This document shows positions 43,315 to 52,651 of a stretch of 64,000 nt of DNA, in pieces. The translations under genes were made by a program, and so were the position numbers. The notes below the pieces were generated by a model, which did no database searches, was not told where the DNA came from, and saw only the letters and a program-made list of their open reading frames with translations. Origin of the DNA: Agromyces sp. H66 (GTDB lineage Bacteria; Actinomycetota; Actinomycetes; Actinomycetales; Microbacteriaceae); NCBI RefSeq assembly GCF_004959775.1, contig NZ_SJZG01000003.1, positions 248,001 to 312,000 of the forward strand, in the 5' to 3' direction. How positions within the stretch are numbered: position 1 is the stretch's first letter; each line of letters starts with the position of its first letter.

Positions 43315-44847
43315 TCAGTCGTGCTGCGGGAACCCGAGGTTGAGCCCACCGTGGCTCGGGTCGAGCCAGCGCGACGTGATCGCCTTCTCCTGCGTGTAGA
43401 AGTCGAACCCGCGGGCGCCGTACGCCTTGGCGTCGCCGAACAGCGAGTCCTTCCACCCGCCGAACGAGTGGTAGGCCACGGGCACGGGGATCGGCACGTT
43501 GATGCCGACCATGCCGACGGTCACCTCACGCTGGAACTTGCGGGCGGCGCCGCCGTCGTTCGTGAAGATCGCCGTGCCGTTGCCGTACCGCGAGGAGTTG
43601 ATGAGTTGCAGGCCCTCCTCGTAGCCCTCGACGCGCACGACCGACAGCACCGGGCCGAAGATCTCGTCACGGTAGACGGCCGACGAGGTCGGCACCTTGT
43701 CGACGAGGGTCGGGCCCATCCAGAACCCGTCGGGCTCGCCGTCGACCTCGGGGTCTCGTCCGTCGACCACCACGGTGGCGCCGTCGGATGCCGCGACGTC
43801 GAGGTATCCCGCGACCTTGTCGCGGTGCTCCCGCGTGATGAGCGGCCCCATGTCGCAGCCACGCGTGCCGTCGCCGGTCTTCAGCCGAGACATCCGCTCG
43901 CTGATCTTCGACACCAGCTCGTCGGCGATGGAGTCGACCGCGATCAGCGCCGAGATCGCCATGCACCGTTCGCCCGCGGAGCCGAAGCCCGCGTTGACGG
44001 CCGCGTCGGCCGCGAGGTCGAGGTCGGCGTCGGGCAGCACGAGCATGTGGTTCTTCGCGCCGCCGAGGGCCTGCACGCGCTTGCCGTTCGCGGTCGCCGT
44101 CGTGTAGATGTACTGGGCGATCGGCGTCGAGCCGACGAACGAGATGGCGCGCACCGTCGGGTGGTGGAGCAGCGCGTCGACCGCGACCTTGTCGCCGTGC
44201 ACGACGTTGAAGACGCCGTCGGGCAGGCCGGCCTCCTGCATGAGCTTCGCAAGCCACACCGCGGCCGAAGGGTCCTTCTCCGACGGCTTCAGCACCACCG
44301 TGTTGCCGGTCGCGATCGCGAGCGGGAAGAACCACAGCGGCACCATGGCCGGGAAGTTGAACGGGCTGATGATGCCGACCACGCCGATCGGCTGGCGGGT
44401 CGTGTACACGTCGATGCCCGTCGACGCGTTCTCGGAGTACTCGCCCTTCGTGTAGCCCGGCATGGCGCAGGCGAGCTCGACGACCTCGAGTCCGCGCGCG
44501 ATCTCGCCCGCGGCATCCGACAGCACCTTGCCGTGCTCGCTCGTGAGGATCGCCGCGAGCTCGTCGCTGCGGGCGTTCAGGAGCTCCCGGAACGTGAACA
44601 TCACCTGCTGGCGTTTCGCGATCGACGTGTCGCGCCAGCCGGGGAAGGCACGCGCCGCCGCCTGCACGGCGGCGTCGACGTCTTCGGTCGAGGCGAAGCG
44701 CACGCGCTTCTGCTCGACGCCCAGCGCGGGGTTGTAGATGGGCCCGGTGCGTTCGGAATCGCCCGCGACGGATGCCCCGTCGATCCAGTGCTCGACGGTC
44801 GCCGTCGTGGCGCCCGACGCCTGAGTCTCGGTCAATGTTTGGCTCAT
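43315..44847 (-). CDS. mmsA: CoA-acylating malonate/methylmalonate semialdehyde dehydrogenase
   Basis: The 510-residue aldehyde dehydrogenase has SPFNFPAMVPLWFFPLAIA, GSTPIAQYIY and the catalytic cysteine in GSAGERCMAIS; the VPVAYHSFGGWKDSLFGD end is typical of MmsA. In this operon it should oxidise malonic semialdehyde from beta-alanine (or methylmalonic semialdehyde from thymine) to acetyl-CoA or propionyl-CoA with CO2 release. It is the last gene of the pyrimidine operon, three bases after the aminotransferase stop. Confidence 0.93.
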   Translation of the reverse strand: MSQTLTETQASGATTATVEHWIDGASVAGDSERTGPIYNPALGVEQKRVRFASTEDVDAAVQAAARAFPGWRDTSIAKRQQVMFTFRELLNARSDELAAILTSEHGKVLSDAAGEIARGLEVVELACAMPGYTKGEYSENASTGIDVYTTRQPIGVVGIISPFNFPAMVPLWFFPLAIATGNTVVLKPSEKDPSAAVWLAKLMQEAGLPDGVFNVVHGDKVAVDALLHHPTVRAISFVGSTPIAQYIYTTATANGKRVQALGGAKNHMLVLPDADLDLAADAAVNAGFGSAGERCMAISALIAVDSIADELVSKISERMSRLKTGDGTRGCDMGPLITREHRDKVAGYLDVAASDGATVVVDGRDPEVDGEPDGFWMGPTLVDKVPTSSAVYRDEIFGPVLSVVRVEGYEEGLQLINSSRYGNGTAIFTNDGGAARKFQREVTVGMVGINVPIPVPVAYHSFGGWKDSLFGDAKAYGARGFDFYTQEKAITSRWLDPSHGGLNLGFPQHD

Positions 44848-44850
44848 GAG

Positions 44851-46179
44851 TCAGCCCTCTCCTTCGAGTGCGGTGCCCAGTACTTCATCGTAGATCGCCA
44901 TGGCCTCGGCGACCTCTTCTGCGGTGACCACGCACGGCGGCACCACGTGGATGCGGTTGTCGGCGACGAACGGCAGCAGGCCGCGAGCGACGAGCGCGGA
45001 CTTGAGCCGGCCCATCGCCGCGGCCGGCAGCGGCTCGCGCGTCTCCCGGTCGGCGACGAGTTCCATCGCCCAGAACACGCCCTCGCCGCGCACCTCGCCG
45101 ATCACGGCGTGGCGCTCGGCGAGGTCGGCGAGTCCCGGCCCGATCGCCGTGGCGCCCACGTCGCGGGCGTTGTCGACGATGCCCTCGGACGCCATCGCGT
45201 CGAGCGCGGCGACGATCGAGGCCATCGCGAGCGGATGCCCCGAGTACGTGAGCCCGCCCGGGAACACCCGGTCGTCGAACGTCGCCGCGATGGGGTCGGA
45301 GATGATGACGCCGCCCACCGGGATGTATCCCGAGTTCACGCCCTTCGCGAACGTGATGAGGTCGGGACGCACGTCGTACCCGTCGAACGCGAACCAGCGA
45401 CCGGTACGGCCGAAGCCCGCCATCACCTCGTCGAGGATGAGCAGGATGCCGTGCCGGTCGGCGAGCTCGCGCACGCCGGCGAGGTAGCCGGGGGGCGGCA
45501 GGAGGATGCCGGCGGTGCCCGGGATGCTCTCGAGCAGGATCGCCGCGATCGACGACGGCCCCTCGAACTCGATGACGTGTCGCAGGTGCTGCAGCGCCCG
45601 CTCCGACTCCTCCTCGGGCGTGGTGGCCCAGAACTCGGACCGGTAGAGGTAGGGGCCGAAGAAGTGCACGTGCGAGCGCGCGAACTCGTTCGGAATGCGG
45701 CGCCAGTCGCCCGTCGCCACGATCGCCGCACCCGTGTTGCCGTGATACGAGCGGTACGTCGAGAGGATCTTGTCGCGACCGGAGTGCAGCCGTGCCATCC
45801 TGATCGCGTTCTCGATCGCGTCGGCGCCGCCGTTCGTGAAGAACACCTTGTGGAACCCCGGTGGCGCGTGACCCACGATCCGCTTCGCCGCCTCACCGCG
45901 AGCGAGGTTCACGGTCGAGGGCGCGATGGTCGTGAGGAGCTCGGCCTGCTCGCGGATCGCCTGCACGACGGCCGGATGCTGGTGGCCGATGTTGACGTTC
46001 ACGAGTTGGCTCGAGAAGTCGAGGTATTCGCGGCCGGCGTGGTCCCAGACGCGGGTTCCGCGCCCGCTCGCGACCACGAGGTTCGAGCGCTGCGACTGGG
46101 CCGACCACGAATGGAAGACGTGGTCGGCGTCGAGCTCGCGCGCGAGCGCGTCGAGGTCCTCGGCGAGGTTCTCGGTCAT
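44851..46179 (-). CDS. Class III aminotransferase, probably beta-alanine:pyruvate
   Basis: The 442-residue fold-type I PLP enzyme has VFFTNGGADAIENAIRMAR (phosphate site), LILDEVMAGFGRTG (PLP aspartate) and the Schiff-base lysine in DLITFAKGVNSGYIP. Between a beta-ureidopropionase and a malonic semialdehyde dehydrogenase, the natural substrate is beta-alanine or 3-aminoisobutyrate. The ATG at 46177-46179 has an AAAGG site. Confidence 0.9.
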   Translation of the reverse strand: MTENLAEDLDALARELDADHVFHSWSAQSQRSNLVVASGRGTRVWDHAGREYLDFSSQLVNVNIGHQHPAVVQAIREQAELLTTIAPSTVNLARGEAAKRIVGHAPPGFHKVFFTNGGADAIENAIRMARLHSGRDKILSTYRSYHGNTGAAIVATGDWRRIPNEFARSHVHFFGPYLYRSEFWATTPEEESERALQHLRHVIEFEGPSSIAAILLESIPGTAGILLPPPGYLAGVRELADRHGILLILDEVMAGFGRTGRWFAFDGYDVRPDLITFAKGVNSGYIPVGGVIISDPIAATFDDRVFPGGLTYSGHPLAMASIVAALDAMASEGIVDNARDVGATAIGPGLADLAERHAVIGEVRGEGVFWAMELVADRETREPLPAAAMGRLKSALVARGLLPFVADNRIHVVPPCVVTAEEVAEAMAIYDEVLGTALEGEG

Positions 46180-46248
46180 GGCGTGCCTTTCGTTCGGATG
46201 GGGTGCCGCGCGGCCGGCGGGATGCACCGGCCACGCGGCATCCGTTCG

Positions 46249-47400
46249 CTAGTTGCCGCCCTCCTCGAGGGTGACGTCGATGGGCTCGAAGCCCTCGCCG
46301 GTGAGGTCGAGGCCTTCGCCCTCGAGCTCGTCGAGCGCCTGCTGGATCCATTCGTTCGACCACGCGGTCGCGGGCGGCTCCTCGGTGATGAGGCGGGCGC
46401 CGGACTCGTTGACCGCGGCGAGCGCGCCCGCCACGGTCTTGTCCCAGGCGGCCTCGTCGATGATGCCGATGCCGTCGGGCGAGGGCCAGATGAGCTTGTT
46501 GGTCTCGTTCACCATCCAGAGCTCGTGGCTCGGACCCCAGCCGGAGCCGGCGGCGATGGTGATCTCCGACGCCTCCTCGGGGTTCTCGGCGGCGTAGATC
46601 CACCCCTTGATGACGGCCTTCAGGAACGCCACCGTGGTCTCCTGGTACTCCTCGTCGGTCTCGAGCCGCTCGGTGTCGGCCCAGATCGCGTCCTGGAGCA
46701 TGGCGCCCGCGGTGTCCTCGTAGCTGATGACGTTGAAGTCCTCGGGCTGGTAGAGCTCGCCCGTGTCGGGGTTCGCGCTCTCGAGCAGCTGCGCGTACTC
46801 GTTGTAGGTCATCGCCTGGGCCGCGTCGATGTCGCCCTGCAGGAAGGCGTTCATGTTGAAGTCCTGCGTGATGATCTGCACGGTGGTCGAGTCGAGGCCC
46901 TCTTCGGCCATGGCGGCGAAGATCTCCCACTCGTTGCCGAAGCCCCAGGAGCCGATCTTCTTGCCCTCGAAGTCGGCGACCGAGTCGATGCCCGAGTCGG
47001 CCCACGACACCTGCAGGGTGCCCGAGCGCTGGAAGATCTGGGCGATGTCGGTGAGGTTCGCGCCCTGCTCGATCGAGCCGAGCACCTTCGGCACCCACGC
47101 GATCGCGTAGTCCACGTCGCCGTTGGCGAGCGCGTCCTGCGGCACGATGTCGCCGCCGGAGGGGATGATCTCGACGTCCAGGCCCTCCTCCTCGAAGTAG
47201 CCGAGTTCCTGGGCCGCGAAGTACCCGGCGAACTGGCCCTGCGGAAGCCACTGGAGCTGGAGCTTCACGGGCGTGAGCTCGCCCTCGGCGCCGTTCGTGT
47301 CCCCCGACCCGTCGCCGGATGCCGAACATGCGGTGAATGCGAGCGTCGCCGCGAGGGCGAGCCCGCCGACCGTCGCGAGGCGACGTCTGCTGTGGTTCAT
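46249..47400 (-). CDS. ABC importer substrate-binding lipoprotein (NMT1/THI5-like)
   Basis: The 383-residue protein starts with a lipoprotein signal peptide (lipobox FTAC, C25). The mature part is an NMT1/THI5-like binding protein (KLQLQWLPQGQFAGYFAAQELGYF). Members bind pyrimidines, HMP, nitrate, sulfonates or related ligands. The operon suggests uracil, thymine, dihydropyrimidine or hydantoin. It follows the second permease gene after 74 bases, with an AAAGGA ribosome site. Confidence 0.9.
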   Translation of the reverse strand: MNHSRRRLATVGGLALAATLAFTACSASGDGSGDTNGAEGELTPVKLQLQWLPQGQFAGYFAAQELGYFEEEGLDVEIIPSGGDIVPQDALANGDVDYAIAWVPKVLGSIEQGANLTDIAQIFQRSGTLQVSWADSGIDSVADFEGKKIGSWGFGNEWEIFAAMAEEGLDSTTVQIITQDFNMNAFLQGDIDAAQAMTYNEYAQLLESANPDTGELYQPEDFNVISYEDTAGAMLQDAIWADTERLETDEEYQETTVAFLKAVIKGWIYAAENPEEASEITIAAGSGWGPSHELWMVNETNKLIWPSPDGIGIIDEAAWDKTVAGALAAVNESGARLITEEPPATAWSNEWIQQALDELEGEGLDLTGEGFEPIDVTLEEGGN

Positions 47401-47474
47401 GTCAGTCCTTTCGAGTTCTCGGTGCGTGTCGTGCTCTGTTCCGCCGCGGCTCGGGGGCCGCGGTGGCTTCGGCG

Positions 47475-48308
47475 TCAGGGGCGTCGTCGCACCTGGGGCG
47501 CGTGGCGTAGCAGCAGGCGCTCGAGGGCGAGCGTCGCGAGGTAGAAGAGCAGGCCGAGGGCGATGGATGCCACGACGTAGGCCCATGCGCGGGCGTACTG
47601 GCTCGACGCGGCCGATGTCGAGATGAGCGAGCCGAGGCCGCCGCGCGGGCCGCCGAAGTACTCGGCGACGAGTGCCGAGATCACGGCGAGCGACGACGCG
47701 ATCCGGATGCCCGTGAGGATGAACGGCCGGGCGGTCGGCAGCGTGAGCGTGCGCAGCACCTGCCCCGATGAGGCGGCGTACGCCTTCATCAGGTCGCGGT
47801 GCACCGGCGCCGTCTGCCGGAAGCCGCGGAGCGTGTTGAGGAAGACGGGGACGAAGGACGCGAGCGTCGCGATCGCCTGCCGCCCGAACTGGCTGTCGGC
47901 GCCGAACATGGAGTTCAGCACGGGCGCCAGCGCGACGATCGGCACCACGGCGAGCATCGCCACGACCGGGGCGCTCATGCGGTCGACCGCGCGCCAGCGC
48001 GCCGCGAGCGCGGCGAGCAGGATGCCGAGGATCGAGCCGAGCACGAGGCCGATGAGGGCGTTGGTGCCGGTGATCAGGGTGGCCTGCACGATGGAGTCCC
48101 AGGAGGCGATGAACTCCTCGATGATGGAGGCCGGGCTGGGCAGCAGGTAGTCCGAGACGCCGACCACGCTCACGAGGAACTGCCAGATGCCGAGCACGAT
48201 GATCCCCACGGCCACCGGTGCGACGATGCGCAGCGTCGTCTCGGTGCGTGGACTCATGCCCTTCGGCCGCCCGGCGGCGGTCGCGGCGGTGACGGCGCCG
48301 GCGGACAT
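47475..48308 (-). CDS. ABC importer permease (second of two)
   Basis: The 277-residue SsuC/TauC-type permease has about six membrane segments and a coupling region near YAASSGQVLRTLTLPTARPFILTGIRIA. The arrangement fits a heterodimer with the permease at 49174-50163. Its start overlaps the ATPase stop by one base (TGATG). Confidence 0.92.
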   Translation of the reverse strand: MSAGAVTAATAAGRPKGMSPRTETTLRIVAPVAVGIIVLGIWQFLVSVVGVSDYLLPSPASIIEEFIASWDSIVQATLITGTNALIGLVLGSILGILLAALAARWRAVDRMSAPVVAMLAVVPIVALAPVLNSMFGADSQFGRQAIATLASFVPVFLNTLRGFRQTAPVHRDLMKAYAASSGQVLRTLTLPTARPFILTGIRIASSLAVISALVAEYFGGPRGGLGSLISTSAASSQYARAWAYVVASIALGLLFYLATLALERLLLRHAPQVRRRP

Positions 48309-49177
48309 CAGCGCGTCTCCACTCCGCGCGCGCCCGCGCCGACGGGCGAGCCGCCGTGCAGGGCTTCGCGCACGGCCGTCACCATGTCGAAGAACGCGCG
48401 CTCCTCGCGAAGCTCCTCGGTGCGTTCGGCGCGTTCGGCCTCGGCGCCGAGGCGCATCGGCACGATCTCGCGGATCCGCCCGGGTCGCGGCGACATCACG
48501 ACGACCCGGTCCGACAGGAACACCGCCTCGGGGATCGAGTGGGTGACGAACACCACGGCGGCGCCGGTCTCGGCGGAGATGCGCACGAGCTCGGTCTGCA
48601 TCTTCTCGCGCGTCATCTCGTCGAGCGCGCCGAACGGCTCGTCCATGAGGAGCAGTCGCGGCTGCTCGGCGAGCGCGCGGGCGATGGCGACGCGCTGCTG
48701 CATGCCGCCCGAGAGTTGGTCGGGGTGACGGTCGGCGAAGTCGGCGAGGCCCACCATGTCGAGGAGCTCCGCGACGCGCGAGGCGCGGGCGGCGGATGCC
48801 ACGCCGTGCAGTTCGAGCGGGAGGGCGACGTTTCCCGCGACCGTGCGCCAGGGCAGGAGCCCGGCCTGCTGGAACGCGATGCCGTACTCCTGGTCGAGTC
48901 GCGCCTGCCGCGCCGACTTGCCGAACACGGCGAGGTCGCCCGCCGTGGGCTCGTCGAGGTCGGCGACGAGCCGCATGAGCGTCGACTTGCCGCATCCGCT
49001 CGGTCCGATGAGCGAGACGAACTCGCCGGCCGCGACCGTGAGGTCGATCGACTCGAGCGCCTGCACGTGGCCGGATCGGGTCTCGAACACCTTGTCGACC
49101 CCGTGCACCTCGACCGCGGGCGTCGTCTGCGTGGGTCGATCCTGTCGAGACCCGCTTGCGTCCTGGGGCTCGCTCAT
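48308..49177 (-). CDS. ABC importer ATPase
   Basis: The 289-residue protein has Walker A GPSGCGKST, Q-loop AFQQAGLLPW, signature LSGGMQQR and Walker B LLLMDEPFGALD, with the H-loop in FVTHSIPEA. It belongs to the nitrate/sulfonate/taurine group, in line with the NMT1-like binding protein. It overlaps both neighbouring permease genes. Confidence 0.95.
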   Translation of the reverse strand: MSEPQDASGSRQDRPTQTTPAVEVHGVDKVFETRSGHVQALESIDLTVAAGEFVSLIGPSGCGKSTLMRLVADLDEPTAGDLAVFGKSARQARLDQEYGIAFQQAGLLPWRTVAGNVALPLELHGVASAARASRVAELLDMVGLADFADRHPDQLSGGMQQRVAIARALAEQPRLLLMDEPFGALDEMTREKMQTELVRISAETGAAVVFVTHSIPEAVFLSDRVVVMSPRPGRIREIVPMRLGAEAERAERTEELREERAFFDMVTAVREALHGGSPVGAGARGVETR

Positions 49178-50163
49178 GCGGCCTCCTCCGTTCGTCGGTA
49201 GTTCTTGAGGATCACGCCGAGCAGCGCGACCGAGCCGGCGGCCACGAGTCCGAGCACGACGGCCCCGAAGATCGGCCCCCAGGCCTTCGCCGGGTCGCCG
49301 GAGGCCTGCCCGGCGAACTGGATGAGGATGCGACCGATGCCGCCCTGCAGGCCCGTCGACACCTCGGCGACGACGGCGCCGACCACGGCGTTCGCGGCTC
49401 CCAGCCGGAGGGCCGGAAGCAGGTAGGGGACGGCGGCGGGGAACCGCAGCTTCACGAGCGTCTGCCAGTAGCCCGCCGCATAGGTCTGCATGAGCTCCTC
49501 GTGGATCACGTCGGGAGACTGCAGGCCCTTGAGCGCGCCCACCGCGATGGGGAAGAACGCGAGGTAGCTCGCGATCAGGGCGACCGACATCCAGTCCTGC
49601 CACTCGAACGCGCCGATCTCCACGCGCGATCCCCAGCTCTTCACCACCGGCGCGAAGGCGATGAGGGGCACGGTCTGGCTGAGCACGATCCAGGGCAGCA
49701 GGCCCCACTCGGCGATGCGCCAGCGCTGCATCACGAGCGCGAGTCCCACGCCCACGACGAGCCCCACGAGCCATCCGGCCGCCGCGATCCCGAGCGTGGT
49801 GAGCGCGGCGAGCACGATCACGAGCCACAGCGGTTGCGCCGACGCCGAGCGCGTCACCGGCTCGGCCAGGCGCCCGGCCATGTCCCACACGTGCGGCATC
49901 GCGAGATCGGTCGTGCGCGGCAGCACCCGGGCACCGCCGATCACGACCCCGTCGGCCGGTCCGAGCAGCTTGTACACCTCCCAGATGAGCGCGATGGCGA
50001 CGATGCCCGCGAGGCCCCAGAGCCAGGTGGCGAGGCGCCGGCCGCCGCGGGCGCGACGGGGCGGACGGGTGTCGCGGGCGGGCGCCGAGGCATCCCTCAT
50101 CGCGACATCCGGCGCATCCGTCACTGCGGTCTCCGTCTGCTCGCGCACGCCGGTCTCCGTCAC
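49174..50163 (-). CDS. ABC importer permease (first of two)
   Basis: The 329-residue permease has a long basic N terminus (1-45), six to seven membrane segments and a coupling region at TYAAGYWQTLVKLRFPAAVPYLLPALRLG. The GTG start at 50161-50163 overlaps the stop of the LLM gene (GTGA). It differs strongly from the second permease, so the channel is probably a heterodimer. Confidence 0.9.
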   Translation of the reverse strand: MTETGVREQTETAVTDAPDVAMRDASAPARDTRPPRRARGGRRLATWLWGLAGIVAIALIWEVYKLLGPADGVVIGGARVLPRTTDLAMPHVWDMAGRLAEPVTRSASAQPLWLVIVLAALTTLGIAAAGWLVGLVVGVGLALVMQRWRIAEWGLLPWIVLSQTVPLIAFAPVVKSWGSRVEIGAFEWQDWMSVALIASYLAFFPIAVGALKGLQSPDVIHEELMQTYAAGYWQTLVKLRFPAAVPYLLPALRLGAANAVVGAVVAEVSTGLQGGIGRILIQFAGQASGDPAKAWGPIFGAVVLGLVAAGSVALLGVILKNYRRTEEAA

Positions 50164-51176
50164 GCCTTCGCCCGGAGATGCTCGGTGAGTGCGGGAATGA
50201 CGGTCTCGCCGTAGACCCGCAGCGTCTCCTCCTTGAGGTCGTGCTGGAGGTAGCCCGCGAACTGGTCGACGCCGAGGGCCTTCAGCTGCTCGAGCTTCTC
50301 GATGTGCTCCTGCGCCGAACCGAGCACGCAGAACCGCTCGACGATCTCGTCGGGTACGAACTCGGTGTGCACGTTGCCGGCGCGACCGTGCTGGTTGTAG
50401 TCGTAGCTCTCGCGTCCCTCGATGTACTCGGTGAGCGCCGTCGGCACCTCGCCGGCCTTGCCGTACTTCGCGACGATGTCGGCGACGTGGTTGCCGACCA
50501 TGCCGCCGAACCACCGGCACTGATCGCGCATGTGCTCCCAGTCGTCGCCGATGTACATCGGCGCGGCGACGCAGAACTTGACGTCGGCGGGGTCGCGGCC
50601 GGCGTCCTCCGCGGCCCGTCGCACCGTCTGGATCATCCACGAGGCGATGTCGATGTCGGCCAACTGCAGGATGAACCCGTCGCCGACCTCGCCCGCGAGC
50701 TTCAGCGCCATGGGGCCGTAGGCGGCGACCCAGACCTCGAGCTCGGAGCCGCGGCTCCAGGGGAACCGGATCTTCGAGCCGTGGTAGTCGACCGCCCGCG
50801 AGTTGCCGAGCTCGCGGATGACGTGGATCGACTCGCGAAGCTCCGCGATCGTCGTCGGCTTGCCGTTGGCGACGCGCACGGCCGAGTCACCGCGTCCGAT
50901 GCCGCACACGGTGCGGTTGCCGAACATCTCGTTGAGCGTCGCGAAGACCGAGGCCGTGACGGTCCAGTCGCGCGTCGCCGGGTTGGTGACGAACGGGCCG
51001 ACCTTGATGCGCTGCGTCTGCGCGAGGATCTGGCTGTAGATGACGTAGGGCTCCTGCCACAGGATGTGCGAGTCGAACGTCCACACGTGGCTGAACCCGT
51101 GCACCTCGGCGAGCTTCGCGAGCTGCACGGTACGCGACGCCGGGGGGTTGGTCTGCAGGACCGCTCCGAATTCCAT
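50160..51176 (-). CDS. LLM-class flavin/F420-dependent oxidoreductase in the pyrimidine operon
   Basis: The 338-residue luciferase-like TIM barrel starts MEFGAVLQTNPPASRTVQL and contains VGPFVTNPATRDWTVTASVFATL and VCGIGRGDSAVRVANGKP. I recall these as marks of the TIGR03842 (CPS_4043) family, which is close to F420-dependent methylene-tetrahydromethanopterin reductase. Its role is unproven. In this operon every step after dihydropyrimidine is encoded but no classical dihydropyrimidine dehydrogenase is, so it may perform the first reduction (inference). Confidence 0.85.
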   Translation of the reverse strand: MEFGAVLQTNPPASRTVQLAKLAEVHGFSHVWTFDSHILWQEPYVIYSQILAQTQRIKVGPFVTNPATRDWTVTASVFATLNEMFGNRTVCGIGRGDSAVRVANGKPTTIAELRESIHVIRELGNSRAVDYHGSKIRFPWSRGSELEVWVAAYGPMALKLAGEVGDGFILQLADIDIASWMIQTVRRAAEDAGRDPADVKFCVAAPMYIGDDWEHMRDQCRWFGGMVGNHVADIVAKYGKAGEVPTALTEYIEGRESYDYNQHGRAGNVHTEFVPDEIVERFCVLGSAQEHIEKLEQLKALGVDQFAGYLQHDLKEETLRVYGETVIPALTEHLRAKA

Positions 51177-51184
51177 GCTGCTCC

Positions 51185-52621
51185 CTAGATCAGGTACTGG
51201 CTCAGGCCGCGCTTGAGGTACCGGCCGTCGCCCTTGGCGCCCAGGTACTCGTCGCCGTCGACGATGACCCTGCCGCGGCTCATGACCGTGTCGACGTGGC
51301 CGTCGATCTCGAAGCCCTCCCATGCGGAGTGGTCCATGTTCATGTGGTGGGTCTTCTCGTAGCCGATCGACGTGTGACCGTTCGGGTCGTAGACGACGAT
51401 GTCGGCGTCGGCACCCGGCTGGATGACGCCCTTCCTCCCGTACAGGCCGAACATGCGCGCCGGCGTGGTGCTGGTGAGCTCCACCCACCGCTCGAGCGTG
51501 ATCTCGCCGGTGACGACCCCCTGGTACATGAGGTCCATGCGGTGCTCGATCGAACCGATGCCGTTCGGGATCTTCCGGAAGTCGCCGAGCCCGAGTTCCT
51601 TCTGGTCCTTCATGCAGAACGGGCAGTGGTCGGTCGAGACCATCTGCAGGTCGTTCGTGCGCAGCGCCTGCCACATCGAGTCCTGGTGGCCCTCGGCGCG
51701 GCTGCGCAGCGGCGTCGAGCACACCCACTTGGCACCCTCGAAGGCCCCCCATTCGTCACTGGATGCCCCGAGCTGGTCTTCGAGCGACAGGTACAGGTAC
51801 TGCGGGCACGTCTCGCCGAACACGTTCTGGCCCTTGTCGCGCGCCCACGCGAGCTGCTCGACGGCCTGCTTCGCCGACACGTGCACGACGTAGAGGGGCG
51901 CGCCGGTGAGCTTCGCGAGCATGATCGCCCGGTGCGTGGCCTCCTCCTCCATCTCCCAGGCGCGGGCGATGCCGTGGTAGTACGGGTCGGTCTTGCCCTG
52001 CTCCACGAGCTGGGCCGCGAGCACGTCGATGGCCGGGCCGTTCTCGGCGTGCATCATCGTGAGCAGCCCGGTGTCGCGCGACACCTGCATGGCCCTGAGG
52101 ATCTGCGCGTCATCCGAGTAGAAGACGCCCGGGTAGGCCATGAACATCTTGAAGCTCGTGATGCCCTCGTCGGGCAGCCGCCGCATGGCCTCGAGCGAGG
52201 CGTCGTTGACGTCGCCGACGATCTGGTGGAACCCGTAGTCGATCGCGCAGTTGCCGTCGGCCTTCTCGTGCCAGGCCGCGAGCCCGTCTTCGATGCGCTG
52301 CCCGTAGGTCTGCACGGCGAAGTCGATGATCGAGGTCGTGCCGCCGTGCGCGGCGGCCCTGGTGCCCGATTCGAAGGTGTCGGATGCCTCGGTGCCGCCG
52401 AACGGCAACTGCATGTGCGTGTGCGCGTCGATGCCGCCGGGGATGACGTACTTGCCGGTGGCATCGATGACCCGGTCGACGGATGCCGCGACATCCGTGC
52501 CCAGCAGGGTGCTGCCGGGCTCCAGCACGGCCCGGATGGTCTCGCCGTCGACGAGGACGTCGGCGGCGGCGCGACCCGTGGCCGAGACGACGGTGCCGCC
52601 GGTGATGAGGGTGGTCGTCAT
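51185..52621 (-). CDS. hydA: Dihydropyrimidinase / hydantoinase
   Basis: The 478-residue amidohydrolase has the metal ligands H67 and H69 (GIDAHTHMQLPF), the carboxylated lysine K158 (SFKMFMAYPG), H191 (MMHAENG), a histidine in VHVSAKQ and the aspartate in STDHCPF. It opens dihydrouracil or dihydrothymine to N-carbamoyl-beta-amino acids. The adjacent beta-ureidopropionase supports the pyrimidine rather than the hydantoin reaction. Confidence 0.95.
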   Translation of the reverse strand: MTTTLITGGTVVSATGRAAADVLVDGETIRAVLEPGSTLLGTDVAASVDRVIDATGKYVIPGGIDAHTHMQLPFGGTEASDTFESGTRAAAHGGTTSIIDFAVQTYGQRIEDGLAAWHEKADGNCAIDYGFHQIVGDVNDASLEAMRRLPDEGITSFKMFMAYPGVFYSDDAQILRAMQVSRDTGLLTMMHAENGPAIDVLAAQLVEQGKTDPYYHGIARAWEMEEEATHRAIMLAKLTGAPLYVVHVSAKQAVEQLAWARDKGQNVFGETCPQYLYLSLEDQLGASSDEWGAFEGAKWVCSTPLRSRAEGHQDSMWQALRTNDLQMVSTDHCPFCMKDQKELGLGDFRKIPNGIGSIEHRMDLMYQGVVTGEITLERWVELTSTTPARMFGLYGRKGVIQPGADADIVVYDPNGHTSIGYEKTHHMNMDHSAWEGFEIDGHVDTVMSRGRVIVDGDEYLGAKGDGRYLKRGLSQYLI

Positions 52622-52651
52622 GGTTGTTCGCTCCCTGAGCTTGTCGACGGG

